Of a stretch of DNA of 44,429 bases, positions 15,789 through 25,470 are shown one piece after another. Under the pieces are notes generated by a model, which worked only from the letters and a program-made list of their open reading frames with translations, was not told the origin of the DNA and ran no database searches. How positions within the stretch are numbered: the stretch's first letter is position 1; the number at the start of each line of letters is the position of its first letter. The stretch is from Porphyromonadaceae bacterium UBA7087 (GTDB lineage: Bacteria; Bacteroidota; Bacteroidia; Bacteroidales; Muribaculaceae): positions 6,322 through 50,750 of the forward strand of contig DKYZ01000029.1 of NCBI GenBank assembly GCA_002493515.1, in the 5' to 3' direction. A program made the position numbers and the translations under genes.

Positions 15789-17453
15789 CTATGGCTGGTA
15801 GAGGAAGCGCTTTATGGAGCGTTTGGGGGTCTTCTCGAACTCCTCCTGGAAGATCTTGTAGCGTGAGACCTTGCTGTAGGCCGGCATCTCCTTGTTGAGG
15901 GTATCGAGGTTCTGGTCCATGATTGAATTCAACTCTTCGGAGGAGAGTCCTTGTTGACGCGCACTGTCGAAATCAGGATGTATAAGAGCCACGAGCTTGC
16001 CTCCGTCATCTATGATCAGCGACTCGTTGACATAGGGGAGATTGTTGAGCACCTGCTCGATCTCCTCGGGATATATGTTCTGTCCCGACGGGCCGAGAAT
16101 CATTGTCTTGGAGCGTCCGCGGATGGATATGAGTCCGTCGGCTGCGATGAGTCCCATGTCGCCGGTATTCATCCATCCGGAGTCGTCGGGCATTACCTCG
16201 CGCGTTGCCGCCTCGTTCTTGTAGTATCCCTTCATCACATTGGCACCTCTGACCCATATGTTGCCGGCAATATTCTCCGGATCCTGCGACTCGACGCGTA
16301 TCTCCATGCGGTCTACGATTCTGCCGACCGTCCCGGGCACCCATTCCGACGCAGGGGCGTAGGTGATGAGCGGAGCGCATTCCGTCATGCCATAGCCTAC
16401 GGTCACCGGGAATCCGATTCGGTAGAGGAAGCTCTCCACCTCATGGTTGAGAGGCGCACCGCCTACGATCACCATCCTGACGTTGCCTCCGAAAGCGGCC
16501 ATAAGGCCGTCCTTGACCTTGCCGAGGAGATGGTCGTCGAGAAACGGCACCTTCAGCATGAATTTCATCATGGGTTTCTCAAGAAGAGGGAATACCTTCG
16601 ACTTGATGATTTTCTCGAGAATCAGCGGCACGGTGATCACAAGCTTGGGCTTTACGTCGGCGAAGGCCTGCAGGATTATCTTCGGCGAGGGGAGCTTGGT
16701 GAGGAAGTTGCAGTGGCAGCCTTTGGCCAGGGGATGGAGCGTCTCGATCACCATGCCGTAGAGGTGGGCGAGAGGAAGCATGTTGACGATGCCGTCGCCG
16801 GGCTTGAACCAGGGGAGGTTGTCGAGGCAGAAGCGGACGTTGCTCCAGATGTTGCGGTAGGAGAGCATCACGCCCTTCGACATTCCTGTGGAGCCGGAAG
16901 TGTAGCTCAGTACGGCCAGATCCTCCATGTCGGGCGAGGGATATGAGATGTCGTCGGGCTTGAAGGAATAGGGGAACTTGCGGCCGAAGTGCTCGTTGAG
17001 ATTGTTGCGCACATCGGAGAGCCTCGGGTTGCGAGAGAATGGCATCCCGAGCTCCGAGATGAATATTGCGGCCTCGATGCCGGGCAGGTGTTTCTCATCG
17101 AGATTCTCCCATATGGCGGCGTCGACAAAGAGCAGACGCGACTCGCTGTGGTTGAGCAGGTGGTGGATCATGTCGGGCTTGAACTCGTGCAGGATCGGGA
17201 CGGCCACCACTCCTGCCGTGAGGCAGGCCATGAAGACCACGACCCAGTTGGAGGAGTTTTTACCGCAGAGCGCGACCTTGTCGCCCGGCTTGAGGCCGGC
17301 GGCCTCGAACATGAGATGGATCTTCTCGATGTTCTCGGCGAGCTCCTTGTATTTGTAGTTCATGCCTCCCATGTCTGAGAGCGCGGTGCGCTCCCAGTTT
17401 TCGACTATGGAGTCGTGGAGGATCTTGATGAGTAGATTTTGATTTTCAGGCAT
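15789..17453 (-). CDS. Long-chain acyl-CoA synthetase / AMP-binding enzyme, 554 aa
   Basis: A member of the ANL adenylating family. Visible motifs are the phosphate-binding loop YTSGSTGMSKG (184-194), GYGMTECAP in the middle, TGDMG, the hinge region RGRSKTMILGPSGQNIYPEEIE, and the C-terminal catalytic lysine region EKTPKRSIKRF. The reaction is fatty acid + ATP + CoA to acyl-CoA + AMP + PPi, presumably at the inner membrane. Length and motifs fit long-chain fatty acid CoA ligases. It lies 48 nt downstream of the TlpA-like lipoprotein on the same strand and convergent with the receiver gene, whose stop is 13 nt away. Chain-length preference cannot be read here. Confidence 0.87.
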   Translation of the reverse strand: MPENQNLLIKILHDSIVENWERTALSDMGGMNYKYKELAENIEKIHLMFEAAGLKPGDKVALCGKNSSNWVVVFMACLTAGVVAVPILHEFKPDMIHHLLNHSESRLLFVDAAIWENLDEKHLPGIEAAIFISELGMPFSRNPRLSDVRNNLNEHFGRKFPYSFKPDDISYPSPDMEDLAVLSYTSGSTGMSKGVMLSYRNIWSNVRFCLDNLPWFKPGDGIVNMLPLAHLYGMVIETLHPLAKGCHCNFLTKLPSPKIILQAFADVKPKLVITVPLILEKIIKSKVFPLLEKPMMKFMLKVPFLDDHLLGKVKDGLMAAFGGNVRMVIVGGAPLNHEVESFLYRIGFPVTVGYGMTECAPLITYAPASEWVPGTVGRIVDRMEIRVESQDPENIAGNIWVRGANVMKGYYKNEAATREVMPDDSGWMNTGDMGLIAADGLISIRGRSKTMILGPSGQNIYPEEIEQVLNNLPYVNESLIIDDGGKLVALIHPDFDSARQQGLSSEELNSIMDQNLDTLNKEMPAYSKVSRYKIFQEEFEKTPKRSIKRFLYQP

Positions 17454-17501
17454 CGGGTGTAGATTTTATATTATAGGGCATCGGCTTCGCCGAAAGGAGA
17501 G

Positions 17502-18509
17502 TTATGATTCAGGGCTGGAGAGGGCTTTTTCGAGGCGGGCGTCAATCTGGCGGAGCGATTCGCCACGGGAGATGATGGTTCCGTCGGGACCCAGGAGGAT
17601 ATGATGGGGTATTCCCGAGAATCCGTATATGTCGTATGCCCTGCGCTCGGTGTTGAATACCACGGGCCATGTCATCCCGTGTTTCTCTATCGCGGCTTTG
17701 GTGTCTTCCGGCTTGTCTCTGACAGCTACGCCGACAATCTCAAAACCCTTCTCTTTCCATTTGTCGCGGAGAGCTACCATTTCGGGCAGCTCCTTGATGC
17801 AGTAGGGACACCAGCTTGCCCAGAAGTCAATCATGGTGTATTTTCCGGGCTGGATATATGAGGCCATCGATACGGGAGCGCCATCGGCGGTCTCACCAGT
17901 CACGTCGGTATATTTCTGTCCGGGGGCTGTCGCGGCCCTGAGGCGTGCGAAATTGAGGTAATAGGCAGTGCGGCGGCTGTTGCGGAAGCTTTCGGGAGCC
18001 TGCGACATCATGCTGTCGATTTTCGACGGCTCGGCATATTTGAGCCATTCGATGCCGAAGTAAGTGGCCAGGGCATTGTCTTTGTTCTCATTGTATGTCT
18101 TCTCGGCGAAATCCACATACTTGTCCATGTCGTCGAGAGCCTCCACTGAGTCAAGTCTTGTTATGAGGCGGGAGAACCGTTCGTTCATGGGGGTGCCGGA
18201 AGCCACATTCATCGAGTCGGTGAGAACGGCCTTTCCGGGCTCCACGATATAGAAGGCCCTGATTCGTCCGTCGATCACCACCGAAGCAAGGGTCGGGGAG
18301 GAGATGGAGTCGGGGAGTATGAAGTCGGCCTTGTTGCCGCTGACGGGCGCGGAGGCGATAATCGAGGAGTCTCCGTATGTGATTATCTCTACTGTTTTTC
18401 CTTCGTATTTGTCGGGGAGGCTGATGGAGAGGGATGATTCTTTCCTGCATCCGGGAGCCAAAAGCAGGAATGCCGAAAGAATCGGAGCCAGAGTCTTCTT
18501 TATATTCAT
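17502..18509 (-). CDS. TlpA-family disulfide reductase lipoprotein with N-terminal DUF4369-like domain, 335 aa
   Basis: Lipoprotein signal with lipidated Cys21 (LLAPGC). An N-terminal beta-rich domain (about 28-115) resembles DUF4369. A helical linker follows, then a C-terminal thioredoxin fold with WASWC234-P-Y-C237 and a cis-proline segment FSGIPHHILL. Such proteins act in the periplasm, reducing disulfides for cytochrome maturation or exported-protein repair; the specific client is unknown. The ATG at 18509 lies about 60 nt downstream of a weak TATATTCG (18578-18571) element. A terminator pair separates it from the efflux operon upstream. It may be cotranscribed with the acyl-CoA synthetase. 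Confidence 0.87.
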   Translation of the reverse strand: MNIKKTLAPILSAFLLLAPGCRKESSLSISLPDKYEGKTVEIITYGDSSIIASAPVSGNKADFILPDSISSPTLASVVIDGRIRAFYIVEPGKAVLTDSMNVASGTPMNERFSRLITRLDSVEALDDMDKYVDFAEKTYNENKDNALATYFGIEWLKYAEPSKIDSMMSQAPESFRNSRRTAYYLNFARLRAATAPGQKYTDVTGETADGAPVSMASYIQPGKYTMIDFWASWCPYCIKELPEMVALRDKWKEKGFEIVGVAVRDKPEDTKAAIEKHGMTWPVVFNTERRAYDIYGFSGIPHHILLGPDGTIISRGESLRQIDARLEKALSSPES

Positions 18510-18580
18510 GTTCTCAATTAATGTTGGTCGTGGCGGCGTCAGCCGGTCGCCACGAATGGGTTATCGTCTGCGAATATAAC

Positions 18581-18619
18581 AAAAAAATCCGGATTAATTT
18601 GTGAAATCCAGATTTTTTT
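18581..18619. terminator. A/T-flanked hairpin upstream of the TlpA-like gene
   Basis: Fifteen-base arms (18581-18595 and 18605-18619) pair with one mismatch and end in runs of seven A and seven T, giving a bidirectional terminator shape. It acts in series with the hairpin at 18630-18658. Confidence 0.55.
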
Positions 18620-18629
18620 ATGAAAAAGT

Positions 18630-18658
18630 AAAGCCCCTGAAGGTTTTTCAAGGGCTTT
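18630..18658 (-). terminator. Terminator of the RND efflux operon
   Basis: Twelve-base arms (18630-18641 and 18647-18658, one G-T wobble) with a five-base loop, followed on the minus strand by a T-run (18627-18623). It lies just after the stop of the PII-like gene. Confidence 0.75.
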
Positions 18659-18665
18659 AAGGTCT

Positions 18666-18959
18666 TTAGACTGTCTGCTCGACGTTCCAGACGAAGGCCC
18701 TCAGGCCCAGAAGCGGACGCTCGAGGTCAAGGGCACGGAGCTTTCCGAGCACTGTATCGACGCGGGAGTCTTCCACCATCGTCAGAATCGCGCCTCCGAG
18801 CGACGGCCATGCGTGGGTTCCGTAATGCGGGTCTCCTTTCACAGAGCCGCGTCCCTGGACTGTGCCGAATGATGTGAATCCCCGGCAGTTGGAGCGCTCG
18901 AGCAGCTCCACCACGGCCTCATGGTGAGCCTGATCGTAGGCTATGAATATCGCTTTCAT
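18666..18959 (-). CDS. PII-like small protein associated with RND transporter (PG0541 type), 97 aa
   Basis: A 97-residue ferredoxin-like alpha/beta protein. It opens MKAIFIAYDQAHHEAVVELLE and has the central loop GTVQGRGSVKGDPHYG, then ILTMVEDSRVDTVLGKLRAL. Size and pattern recall PII-superfamily trimers. The family is known next to RND pumps in Bacteroidota and is named after a Porphyromonas gingivalis locus. Its ATG overlaps the RND permease stop (ATGA), so translation is coupled and the two probably work together. It may sense a metabolite or metal and tune the pump; that is inference, as the T-loop ligand is not known. Confidence 0.75.
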   Translation of the reverse strand: MKAIFIAYDQAHHEAVVELLERSNCRGFTSFGTVQGRGSVKGDPHYGTHAWPSLGGAILTMVEDSRVDTVLGKLRALDLERPLLGLRAFVWNVEQTV

Positions 18960-21900
18960 TTTTCTGTCTTTTTATTTTCAAGTTGTCTTGCCGCGTTTGC
19001 CTTGCGAAGCTTGCGGCGTGTGTTCCTGACACCATTGCCCGCGAAGACGCAATAGAGCACCGGCACGAAAAGCAGGGTGAGGATGGTAGAGAAGGTAAGA
19101 CCGCCGATCACGGCAGTGCCCATCGGCTGCCACATCTCGGCGCCCTGTCCGCTGCCCACTGCCATCGGGACCATACCGAGGATGGTGGTCAGCGTGGTCA
19201 TGACCACAGGGCGCAGACGCGAGCGACCTCCGTCGATGACGGCGAGACGGATGCTCATGCCTCTCTCTCGGTTGAGGGTGATATAGTCGATGAGCACGAT
19301 ACCGTTCTTCACCACAATACCGATAAGCATGATGGCTCCGATCATCGACATAACGTTGAGCGTATGGCCTGTGATCCAGAGAATGAGGAATACTCCGGAG
19401 AAGGCGAACAGAAGCGAGGTCATGATGATGCCGGGGTAGGTGAGCGACTCGAACTGGGCGGCCATCACGATGTAGACGAGGATGATGATCAGCACGCCGA
19501 GCATCAGGAGGTCGCGGAACGAATCCTGCTGGTCCTCGAAGCTGCCCGAGAGGCCGATTGTGATTCCAGGGGGCATGTGCATCTCGTCGATCTTCAGCTG
19601 CGCCTCTGTCACGACCTCGCTCATAGGCACGCCGTCGACAACGGCCGAGACCGTAATCAGACGCTCGCGGTCCTTTCGCTCGATGGTAGGGGGAGTGAAA
19701 CGCTCCACAACCTTGCCGAGCTCCTTGAGGCGGACTCCCTGTCCGGAGGGGGTATAGATCATGATGTTCTCGATGTCGGATATCTGCGTGCGGTGCTCGG
19801 GGGAATACATCACCTTTATGTCATACTCCTCGCCGTCCTCGCGGAAGCGTGACGCCGTGGCACCGTTGATGCGGTTGCGCAGGTAATATGCGGCGGTCTG
19901 CATGTTGAGGCCGTACATGGAGAGCTTCTCGCGGTCGAAGTCAACCTGATACTCCGGCTGGTAGTCGGAGCGGGATATGGTGATGTCGGCCGTGCCGGGA
20001 ATGCCCTGGAGGATTGTCTTGAGCTGGCGGGCCACGGAGTCGGTCTCCGTGAAGTCGTAGCCATATACCTCGAAGTCAACCGTCGACTGTCCGCCCATGC
20101 CCTGTCCGCGGCCTCCGCCGACGTTCACCTGGGCTTTCTTGTATTCGGGGAACATCGTGTCGATATCCTTACGCATGCCGTCGGCAATCTCCTTGATGCC
20201 GCGCTCGCGGTCGCCCGGATCGGTAAGGCTGATGTTGATCGAGATGATGTGCGCGCCGTTGTCGGAGAGGGAGGCGAAGGTGTTGTCGGAGCTTGCCGGT
20301 CCCACGGTATAGCTCATCACCTTGATTTCCGGATATTTCTTTCTCCAGAGGGAATCGAGGCGGGCGGTTGTCTCCTGGGCGAGCTCCACGCGCGAGCCTA
20401 TCGGCAGCTCCAGGTTGACGCCTATGCGGGCGTTGTCCTGGGTAGGCATGAACTCGGTGCCGACACCCTTCATCAGGAATATCGAGCCGACGAACGTGCC
20501 GAGGCATATGAGGATTGTGACTGTCTTGTGGCGCACCACCAGACCGAGCAGCGAGGCGTAGGCGTTGTCGAACTTGTCAAGACCCTTCTCGATGGGGGTG
20601 AAGAAGATGGTGTAGAGCTTGCCGTGGTGGTTCTGACGGCGCAGCCACTGCGAGCAGAGCATGGGAGTGAGCGAGAGGGCGCAGGTGGTGGAGATGATCA
20701 TCATGATCGTCACCATCCATCCCAGCTGGCGGAAGAGCACTCCGGTCATGCCGGTGACAAGGGTCAGCGGGAAGAACACGGCGATAAGCGTGAGCGTGGA
20801 TGCGATTACGGAAATTGCCACCTCGTTGGTGCCGTGGACGGCAGCCTGTTTCGGGTCGGAGCCGCGCTCGATGTGGGTCGTGACGTTCTCAAGCACCACA
20901 ATGGCGTCGTCGACCACCATACCGATTGAGATCGAGAGGGCGGAGAGCGAGACGATGTTGAGCGTGTTGCCCGTGGCGAAGAGGTAGATGAATGATGCGA
21001 TCAGCGACACCGGGATGGTGATGATGATGATCATCGTGGCGCGCCAGCGTCCGAGGAACACGAACACCACGATCATCACGAAGAGAAGGGCGTAGAGCAC
21101 GGTCTCCTCAAGCGAGGCGATGGTGTTGCGGATATTGTCGGATGTGTCGACGATGACGCCTATCTTTACGTCGGAGGGGAGGTTTTTCTGAAGCTTGGGC
21201 AGCATCTTCATCACCTTTTCCGAAATCTGCACCGAGTTGGCGCCGCTCTGCTTCTGGATGATGATGATCGCTCCCTCTCGGCCGTCGATGTAGGTCTGCT
21301 GCGTGCGCTCCTCTAGGGAGTCGTCGACAGTGGCCACGTCGCGCAGATACACAATCTTCCCCTGGTAGGAGCCTATGGGGATATTGCGCAGCTCGTCGGT
21401 CTCGGCAAATTCACCCTTCACGCGCAGCGAATAGGTGTTGGAGCCGATGTCGAACGCTCCGCCCGGCACATTGCGGTTTTCCGCCCCTATGACGTTGGAT
21501 ATCTGTTCTACGGAGAGATTGTATGCCTCGAGACGGTTTGGATCCACGTATACGTGTACCTCTCTCTTGGGGGCTCCGGAGATGGAGACCGTTCCCACGC
21601 CGTCGACACGCGCCAGGGGGTTGGCCACGTTCTCGTCGAGGATTTTGTATAGGCCCGGCATGCTCTCTGTGGCCTCCACCGAGAGGAGGCAGATAGGAAT
21701 CATGTCGGTCGAGAACTTGAAGATGATCGGGTTCTCGCTGTCGTCGGGAAGCGACGACTTCACCATGTCGAGCTTGTCTCGCACGTCGTTGGTCAGCACA
21801 TCGATGTCGTAGCCGTACTCGAACTCGAGCGTAATCACCGATGTGTTCTCCCTCGATGCCGAGGTGATGTGCTTGAGATGCTCCACGGAGTTGAGGATGT

Positions 21901-22105
21901 TCTCAAGCGGTTTGGTGACGTTCTGCTCGATATCCTCGGCGCTCGCGCCGGGATACATGGTTATCACCATCAACGTGTTGGTGTCGATGTCTGGATAAAG
22001 GTCGATTGGTAATTTCGCCAGTGAGAAGATGCCGAGTATGACTACCGTGACGAAGCACAGTGTGGTCATGATCGGACGTTTCACGGCGCCGCCGTATAGA
22101 CTCAT
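18956..22105 (-). CDS. RND efflux permease, HAE1 family, 1049 aa
   Basis: Inner-membrane proton-driven exporter of the AcrB/HAE1 type. It shows the N-terminal PIMTTLCFVTVVILGIFSLAKLPIDLYPDID, the paired transmembrane aspartates Asp399-Asp400 in SIGMVVDDAIVVLENV used for proton relay, and two large periplasmic loops. The matching second-half helices include GAIMLIGIVVKNGIVLIDYI. Full family length. It sits between the membrane-fusion protein (62 nt upstream) and the PII-like gene (4-nt overlap) and should form a tripartite pump with the TolC-like protein. The substrate is not readable; HAE1 members usually export amphiphilic drugs, and no heavy-metal-type signature was noticed. Confidence 0.92.
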   Translation of the reverse strand: MSLYGGAVKRPIMTTLCFVTVVILGIFSLAKLPIDLYPDIDTNTLMVITMYPGASAEDIEQNVTKPLENILNSVEHLKHITSASRENTSVITLEFEYGYDIDVLTNDVRDKLDMVKSSLPDDSENPIIFKFSTDMIPICLLSVEATESMPGLYKILDENVANPLARVDGVGTVSISGAPKREVHVYVDPNRLEAYNLSVEQISNVIGAENRNVPGGAFDIGSNTYSLRVKGEFAETDELRNIPIGSYQGKIVYLRDVATVDDSLEERTQQTYIDGREGAIIIIQKQSGANSVQISEKVMKMLPKLQKNLPSDVKIGVIVDTSDNIRNTIASLEETVLYALLFVMIVVFVFLGRWRATMIIIITIPVSLIASFIYLFATGNTLNIVSLSALSISIGMVVDDAIVVLENVTTHIERGSDPKQAAVHGTNEVAISVIASTLTLIAVFFPLTLVTGMTGVLFRQLGWMVTIMMIISTTCALSLTPMLCSQWLRRQNHHGKLYTIFFTPIEKGLDKFDNAYASLLGLVVRHKTVTILICLGTFVGSIFLMKGVGTEFMPTQDNARIGVNLELPIGSRVELAQETTARLDSLWRKKYPEIKVMSYTVGPASSDNTFASLSDNGAHIISINISLTDPGDRERGIKEIADGMRKDIDTMFPEYKKAQVNVGGGRGQGMGGQSTVDFEVYGYDFTETDSVARQLKTILQGIPGTADITISRSDYQPEYQVDFDREKLSMYGLNMQTAAYYLRNRINGATASRFREDGEEYDIKVMYSPEHRTQISDIENIMIYTPSGQGVRLKELGKVVERFTPPTIERKDRERLITVSAVVDGVPMSEVVTEAQLKIDEMHMPPGITIGLSGSFEDQQDSFRDLLMLGVLIIILVYIVMAAQFESLTYPGIIMTSLLFAFSGVFLILWITGHTLNVMSMIGAIMLIGIVVKNGIVLIDYITLNRERGMSIRLAVIDGGRSRLRPVVMTTLTTILGMVPMAVGSGQGAEMWQPMGTAVIGGLTFSTILTLLFVPVLYCVFAGNGVRNTRRKLRKANAARQLENKKTEK

Positions 22106-22167
22106 GATTTATTTCTTTAGTAGTGGGTCTTTAAGTTAATGTAGCAGTGGGAGTGGAGAGGAAATGA

Positions 22168-23229
22168 TTATTTCGCGAGCTCCACTTCCATGCCGTTGGA
22201 GAGTTTTGACTGTCCGGTGACCACGACCTTAGAGCCGGGCTCCACGCCGGAAATCAGCTCGTAGGTGTCGCCGAGACGCTGGCCGAGCTCGACCTTGTTG
22301 AACGACACTTTCCCGTCGGAATAAACGTATACATAATGGTTGCCCGAGCCCTGCTGCTTTACTACTGCGCGGTCAGGCACCACTACGTGGTTGGCTGTGC
22401 CGAGATTGAGCTTGACGCGGCCGAACATTCCAGGAAGCACGCGGCCGTCAGAGTTCTGCATGGTCACCTCCACCGCAAACGAGCGGCTGTTGGTGTCGAT
22501 GGTGGGGGCCACGAGCGATACGGCTCCGCTGAATACCTCGTCGCCGTAGGTGTCGAAGGTGATTTCTGCGGGCATACCCTTGGTGATTTTCGAGAACTCG
22601 CTCTCTGAAACGTTGATGACGATCTTCAGAGGATTTACCTGGGCCACGGTGAGCACGGGAAGCTGTCCTGTCATGTCGCCCGGGTCATAGTTGCGTGCTG
22701 TGACCACGCCCGATATCGGGGATGTGAGCACGGTGTTCTCCATCACGTTGCGCAGCGTGCGCTCTGCCGATGCGAGCGTGTTGCGGGCGTTGATGAGCTG
22801 GGTCTCCATCTGGTCTACGTTCTGCTTCGTGCCTCCGCCTATGTTGTAGAGCTCGAGGGCACGTTTGTAGTTGAGCTCGATGTTGCGCAGGTTGGCCTTC
22901 GCATTGTCCACCTGAAGCTGGTAGGTGGAGGTGTTTACGTCGTCCATCACGGCGAGTTTCTGTCCTTTTGACACGCGCATCCCTTCGTCGACGTAAATCT
23001 GCTTTATGCGGTTGGGGGCGGCCGCGGATATGTTGTTGATGAGGAACGGGTCAACCGTTGCGGTGTATCTTCCCTCCTGGACCACGTCGCGGCTGTCGAC
23101 TGTCTCTATCTTCACCAGCGGTTTTGCCTCTTTCTCTGCCGCGGTGTCGTTCTTATCCTCCTTTGAGCCGCAGCCTCCGAGCAGCAGCGCGAGCGAGAGG
23201 ACGGCGGTGGATTTCAAAAATGTATGCAT
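22168..23229 (-). CDS. RND pump periplasmic adaptor (membrane-fusion) lipoprotein, 353 aa
   Basis: The lipoprotein signal ends LLLGGC with lipidated Cys20. A barrel-sandwich (lipoyl-like) half, a coiled-coil hairpin (about 100-145, NAKANLRNIELNYKRALEL) and the second lipoyl half SPISGVVTARNYDPGDM follow. Then come the beta-barrel domain (VNVSESEFSKITKGMPAEI) and the membrane-proximal domain ending in SKLSNGMEVELAK. It bridges the permease and the outer-membrane channel. It lies 37 nt after the TolC-like gene and 62 nt before the permease, in the order usual for such operons. Confidence 0.92.
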   Translation of the reverse strand: MHTFLKSTAVLSLALLLGGCGSKEDKNDTAAEKEAKPLVKIETVDSRDVVQEGRYTATVDPFLINNISAAAPNRIKQIYVDEGMRVSKGQKLAVMDDVNTSTYQLQVDNAKANLRNIELNYKRALELYNIGGGTKQNVDQMETQLINARNTLASAERTLRNVMENTVLTSPISGVVTARNYDPGDMTGQLPVLTVAQVNPLKIVINVSESEFSKITKGMPAEITFDTYGDEVFSGAVSLVAPTIDTNSRSFAVEVTMQNSDGRVLPGMFGRVKLNLGTANHVVVPDRAVVKQQGSGNHYVYVYSDGKVSFNKVELGQRLGDTYELISGVEPGSKVVVTGQSKLSNGMEVELAK

Positions 23230-23266
23230 GGTTTTATGGAATTATCGTTTTGGGTTGATGTCATGG

Positions 23267-24736
23267 TTATTTGGCTGTCTTCGATGTCTGTGGCGAAGCG
23301 GCTGCGACCTCATCGCCCTTGCCGAGCAGCAGGTCAAGTTCGCTCGATGACACGAGATAATTGTAAATGGCCTGGTAGTAGGCGAGTTTCGCCGATGTGT
23401 TGGCAAGCTCGCTGTCGCGCAGGTCGAGATAGGAGGCTGCTCCGATCTCGAAGCTCTTCTGCATGATGGAGTATGCTTTCTCTGCCTGGCGCACTCCCTC
23501 CTCGGAGGTCGCGATCTGGCGTGCTTCCTTGTTGATGTTGTCGAGGGCGAGGTCTACCTGCATGTTGAGCGAGTTGACGAGGTTCTCCCTCTGATATTGC
23601 ATCTCCTTTAGCTGCACCTGCGATTGTTTCAGCCCATAATATTTGGAGCCGCCTGAGAAGATTGGCACGGAGAGCGACAGACCTACGTTGCTGTAGGGAT
23701 TGAACTCCTGGTTTTTCAAGGCGTTGCCGTTGCTCAGGGCCATCCAGGCAAGGTTGAACTGCACTCCGAGCGTGGGAATCCAGGCGAATTTCTTGAGGTC
23801 TACGGTCTGCTTGAGCATACGTGTCTGTATGTCTAATGAGCGCAGCGAGGTGTTCCCCTCTATGGAGGCGTCGGCGCCCAGGGCATAGCCGTACATCTCG
23901 CGCTGCATCTCCTTAAGGGTGATGTCGGGCTCGATGTCGACGTCGGTGGAGATTCCCATGAGAATCTTGAGCTGGAGCTTGCACTGCTTCACGGCGATGT
24001 CGGCCTGGAGAAGCTCCGGCTCGATGTTCTTGACCTGCACCGAAGACCGGAGCACATCATATTCGGAGGCTGTGCCGGCTGTGTATTGCTTCTCGAACAG
24101 CCCGGCGTTGAAGACCGCTATGTCGTAGTTCTGCTGGAGCACTTCCTTCGATGCGATGGCCAGCAGCATGGCGTAGTATGCCTTGTTGACGTTGTTCACC
24201 AGGTCGAGGCGTGAGGCACGTGCCGATTCCAGGTTGGCGAGTATCTGCGTGTCTGATATGGCGATCGATTTCCAAAGCGTAGGGGCTATCAGAGGCATCG
24301 AGGCGCTGAAGCCGAAGTTCCAGCTGTTGTCGGAACCCATTTTCAGCGACTGGCTCTGGCCCCCCATGTTCATGCGTATGGTCTGGAGCTCGATCGAGCG
24401 CTGGTAGCTCCCGGAGAACGAGATCTGGGGGAAGACCTGCGCGAGGGTCTCTTTCTTTGAGTAATCCACCCTTGTCACCTCCATGTCGGCGATCTTTACG
24501 GTGGGATTGTCGCGAAGCGCAATCTCAAGACATTGCTGTCTTGAAAGGATCATCTTCGGTCCCGGTGTCGAGATATGGTCCTGGGGAGGAAGGTCGGCAC
24601 GCGGCGCGGTGAAGTTGGGAAGGGTGTCCGCGGGTGCCGGTGTCTGAGCCGTCGCCTGAGCCATACCCTGTGTCGCCGGGCCTGCCAGAATCAAGGCCGC
24701 GGCAAGAGCCGCGATAGGTTTCACTTTCGGAATCAT
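23267..24736 (-). CDS. TolC-family outer-membrane efflux channel, 489 aa
   Basis: The outer-membrane component of the tripartite pump. The start chosen is ATG 24736 because it gives a clean signal peptide (MIPKVKPIAALAAALILAG, cleavage near GMAQ). An upstream in-frame ATG at 24781 would add 15 polar residues inside the TetR coding region. The mature protein has two repeated helical-barrel halves typical of TolC, seen as long amphipathic helices (ECLEIALRDNPTVKIAD-like opening with QQCLEIALRDNP, and DLRDSELANTSAKLAYYQA near the end) and the proline-containing SVPIFSGGSKYYGL. It follows the TetR gene by 19 nt. Confidence 0.88.
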   Translation of the reverse strand: MIPKVKPIAALAAALILAGPATQGMAQATAQTPAPADTLPNFTAPRADLPPQDHISTPGPKMILSRQQCLEIALRDNPTVKIADMEVTRVDYSKKETLAQVFPQISFSGSYQRSIELQTIRMNMGGQSQSLKMGSDNSWNFGFSASMPLIAPTLWKSIAISDTQILANLESARASRLDLVNNVNKAYYAMLLAIASKEVLQQNYDIAVFNAGLFEKQYTAGTASEYDVLRSSVQVKNIEPELLQADIAVKQCKLQLKILMGISTDVDIEPDITLKEMQREMYGYALGADASIEGNTSLRSLDIQTRMLKQTVDLKKFAWIPTLGVQFNLAWMALSNGNALKNQEFNPYSNVGLSLSVPIFSGGSKYYGLKQSQVQLKEMQYQRENLVNSLNMQVDLALDNINKEARQIATSEEGVRQAEKAYSIMQKSFEIGAASYLDLRDSELANTSAKLAYYQAIYNYLVSSSELDLLLGKGDEVAAASPQTSKTAK

Positions 24737-24755
24737 CTTGTTATAATGTGGTTTA

Positions 24756-25436
24756 TCAGTTGTCTGTCTTGTCGTTTTCATGTCTTGCCTCGGAATAACC
24801 GCACCATACGTCGAAGCCGAGTTCGCGTGCGCTGGCGTCGAGAAGCTTCATTCCGGTCGGCGAGGCTATGCTCCTGAGGAAGCCCAGAGATATGGAGTCG
24901 TAGATCTGCAGCAGGGTGATGTCGGGAGGAAAGAGCTCCTCCATCCTCTTGACCGACTCCATCTGCACCTTCATCATGCGCATCATGACCGGATAGTTTA
25001 CATCGGGACGGAAGACGCCCTGCTCCACGCCAAGGCGGAACACCGCCATAAGCTGACGGTTGCGGCAATTGTCCTTGTCCTCGTAGCTGGAGCGCGTCTC
25101 CTTGAAAGTATCCATGTCTCTGAAGAACGCCGGGCTCACCTCGCTCATTATGTCGCGCTGATGGGCGAAGACGCGCAGCATGGCAGTCATCACGTCGGGC
25201 TCCTCCCTGAAGATTCTGGAGTATTGCTCCTCGGAGCGCTTGAAGACATGGCCGAGCACCTGCTCGATCATATTCTGCTTCGAGTCGAAGATCTCATAGA
25301 GCGTACGCTTCGACATTGAGAGGGAGGAGGCCACGAGATCCATCGTGGTCGCCTTCAGGCCGTTTCTAAGTATTATGGGCATAATGGCCTCGAGAAGAGT
25401 GCTGTATGCCTCGGTAGAGAGATCGTTTCTGGTCAT
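24756..25436 (-). CDS. TetR/AcrR-family regulator of the efflux operon, 226 aa
   Basis: The N-terminal helix-turn-helix (about 20-67) reads LRNGLKATTMDLVASSLSMSKRTLYEIFDSKQ, the classic TetR DNA-binding pattern. The C-terminal all-helical domain would bind an inducer and dimerise. As first gene of the operon it probably represses itself and the pump. Two direct repeats at 25471-25493 and 25503-25525 upstream are candidate operators. The last residues overlap only the longer, less likely TolC start. The inducer is unknown. Confidence 0.85.
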   Translation of the reverse strand: MTRNDLSTEAYSTLLEAIMPIILRNGLKATTMDLVASSLSMSKRTLYEIFDSKQNMIEQVLGHVFKRSEEQYSRIFREEPDVMTAMLRVFAHQRDIMSEVSPAFFRDMDTFKETRSSYEDKDNCRNRQLMAVFRLGVEQGVFRPDVNYPVMMRMMKVQMESVKRMEELFPPDITLLQIYDSISLGFLRSIASPTGMKLLDASARELGFDVWCGYSEARHENDKTDN

Positions 25437-25470
25437 CTGCTGTCAAAATGTCATGCACGGATATGAAAAT

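Noticed and set aside
24737..24781. Upstream start for the TolC-like protein
   Set aside because: It adds polar residues before the signal peptide and overlaps the regulator gene.
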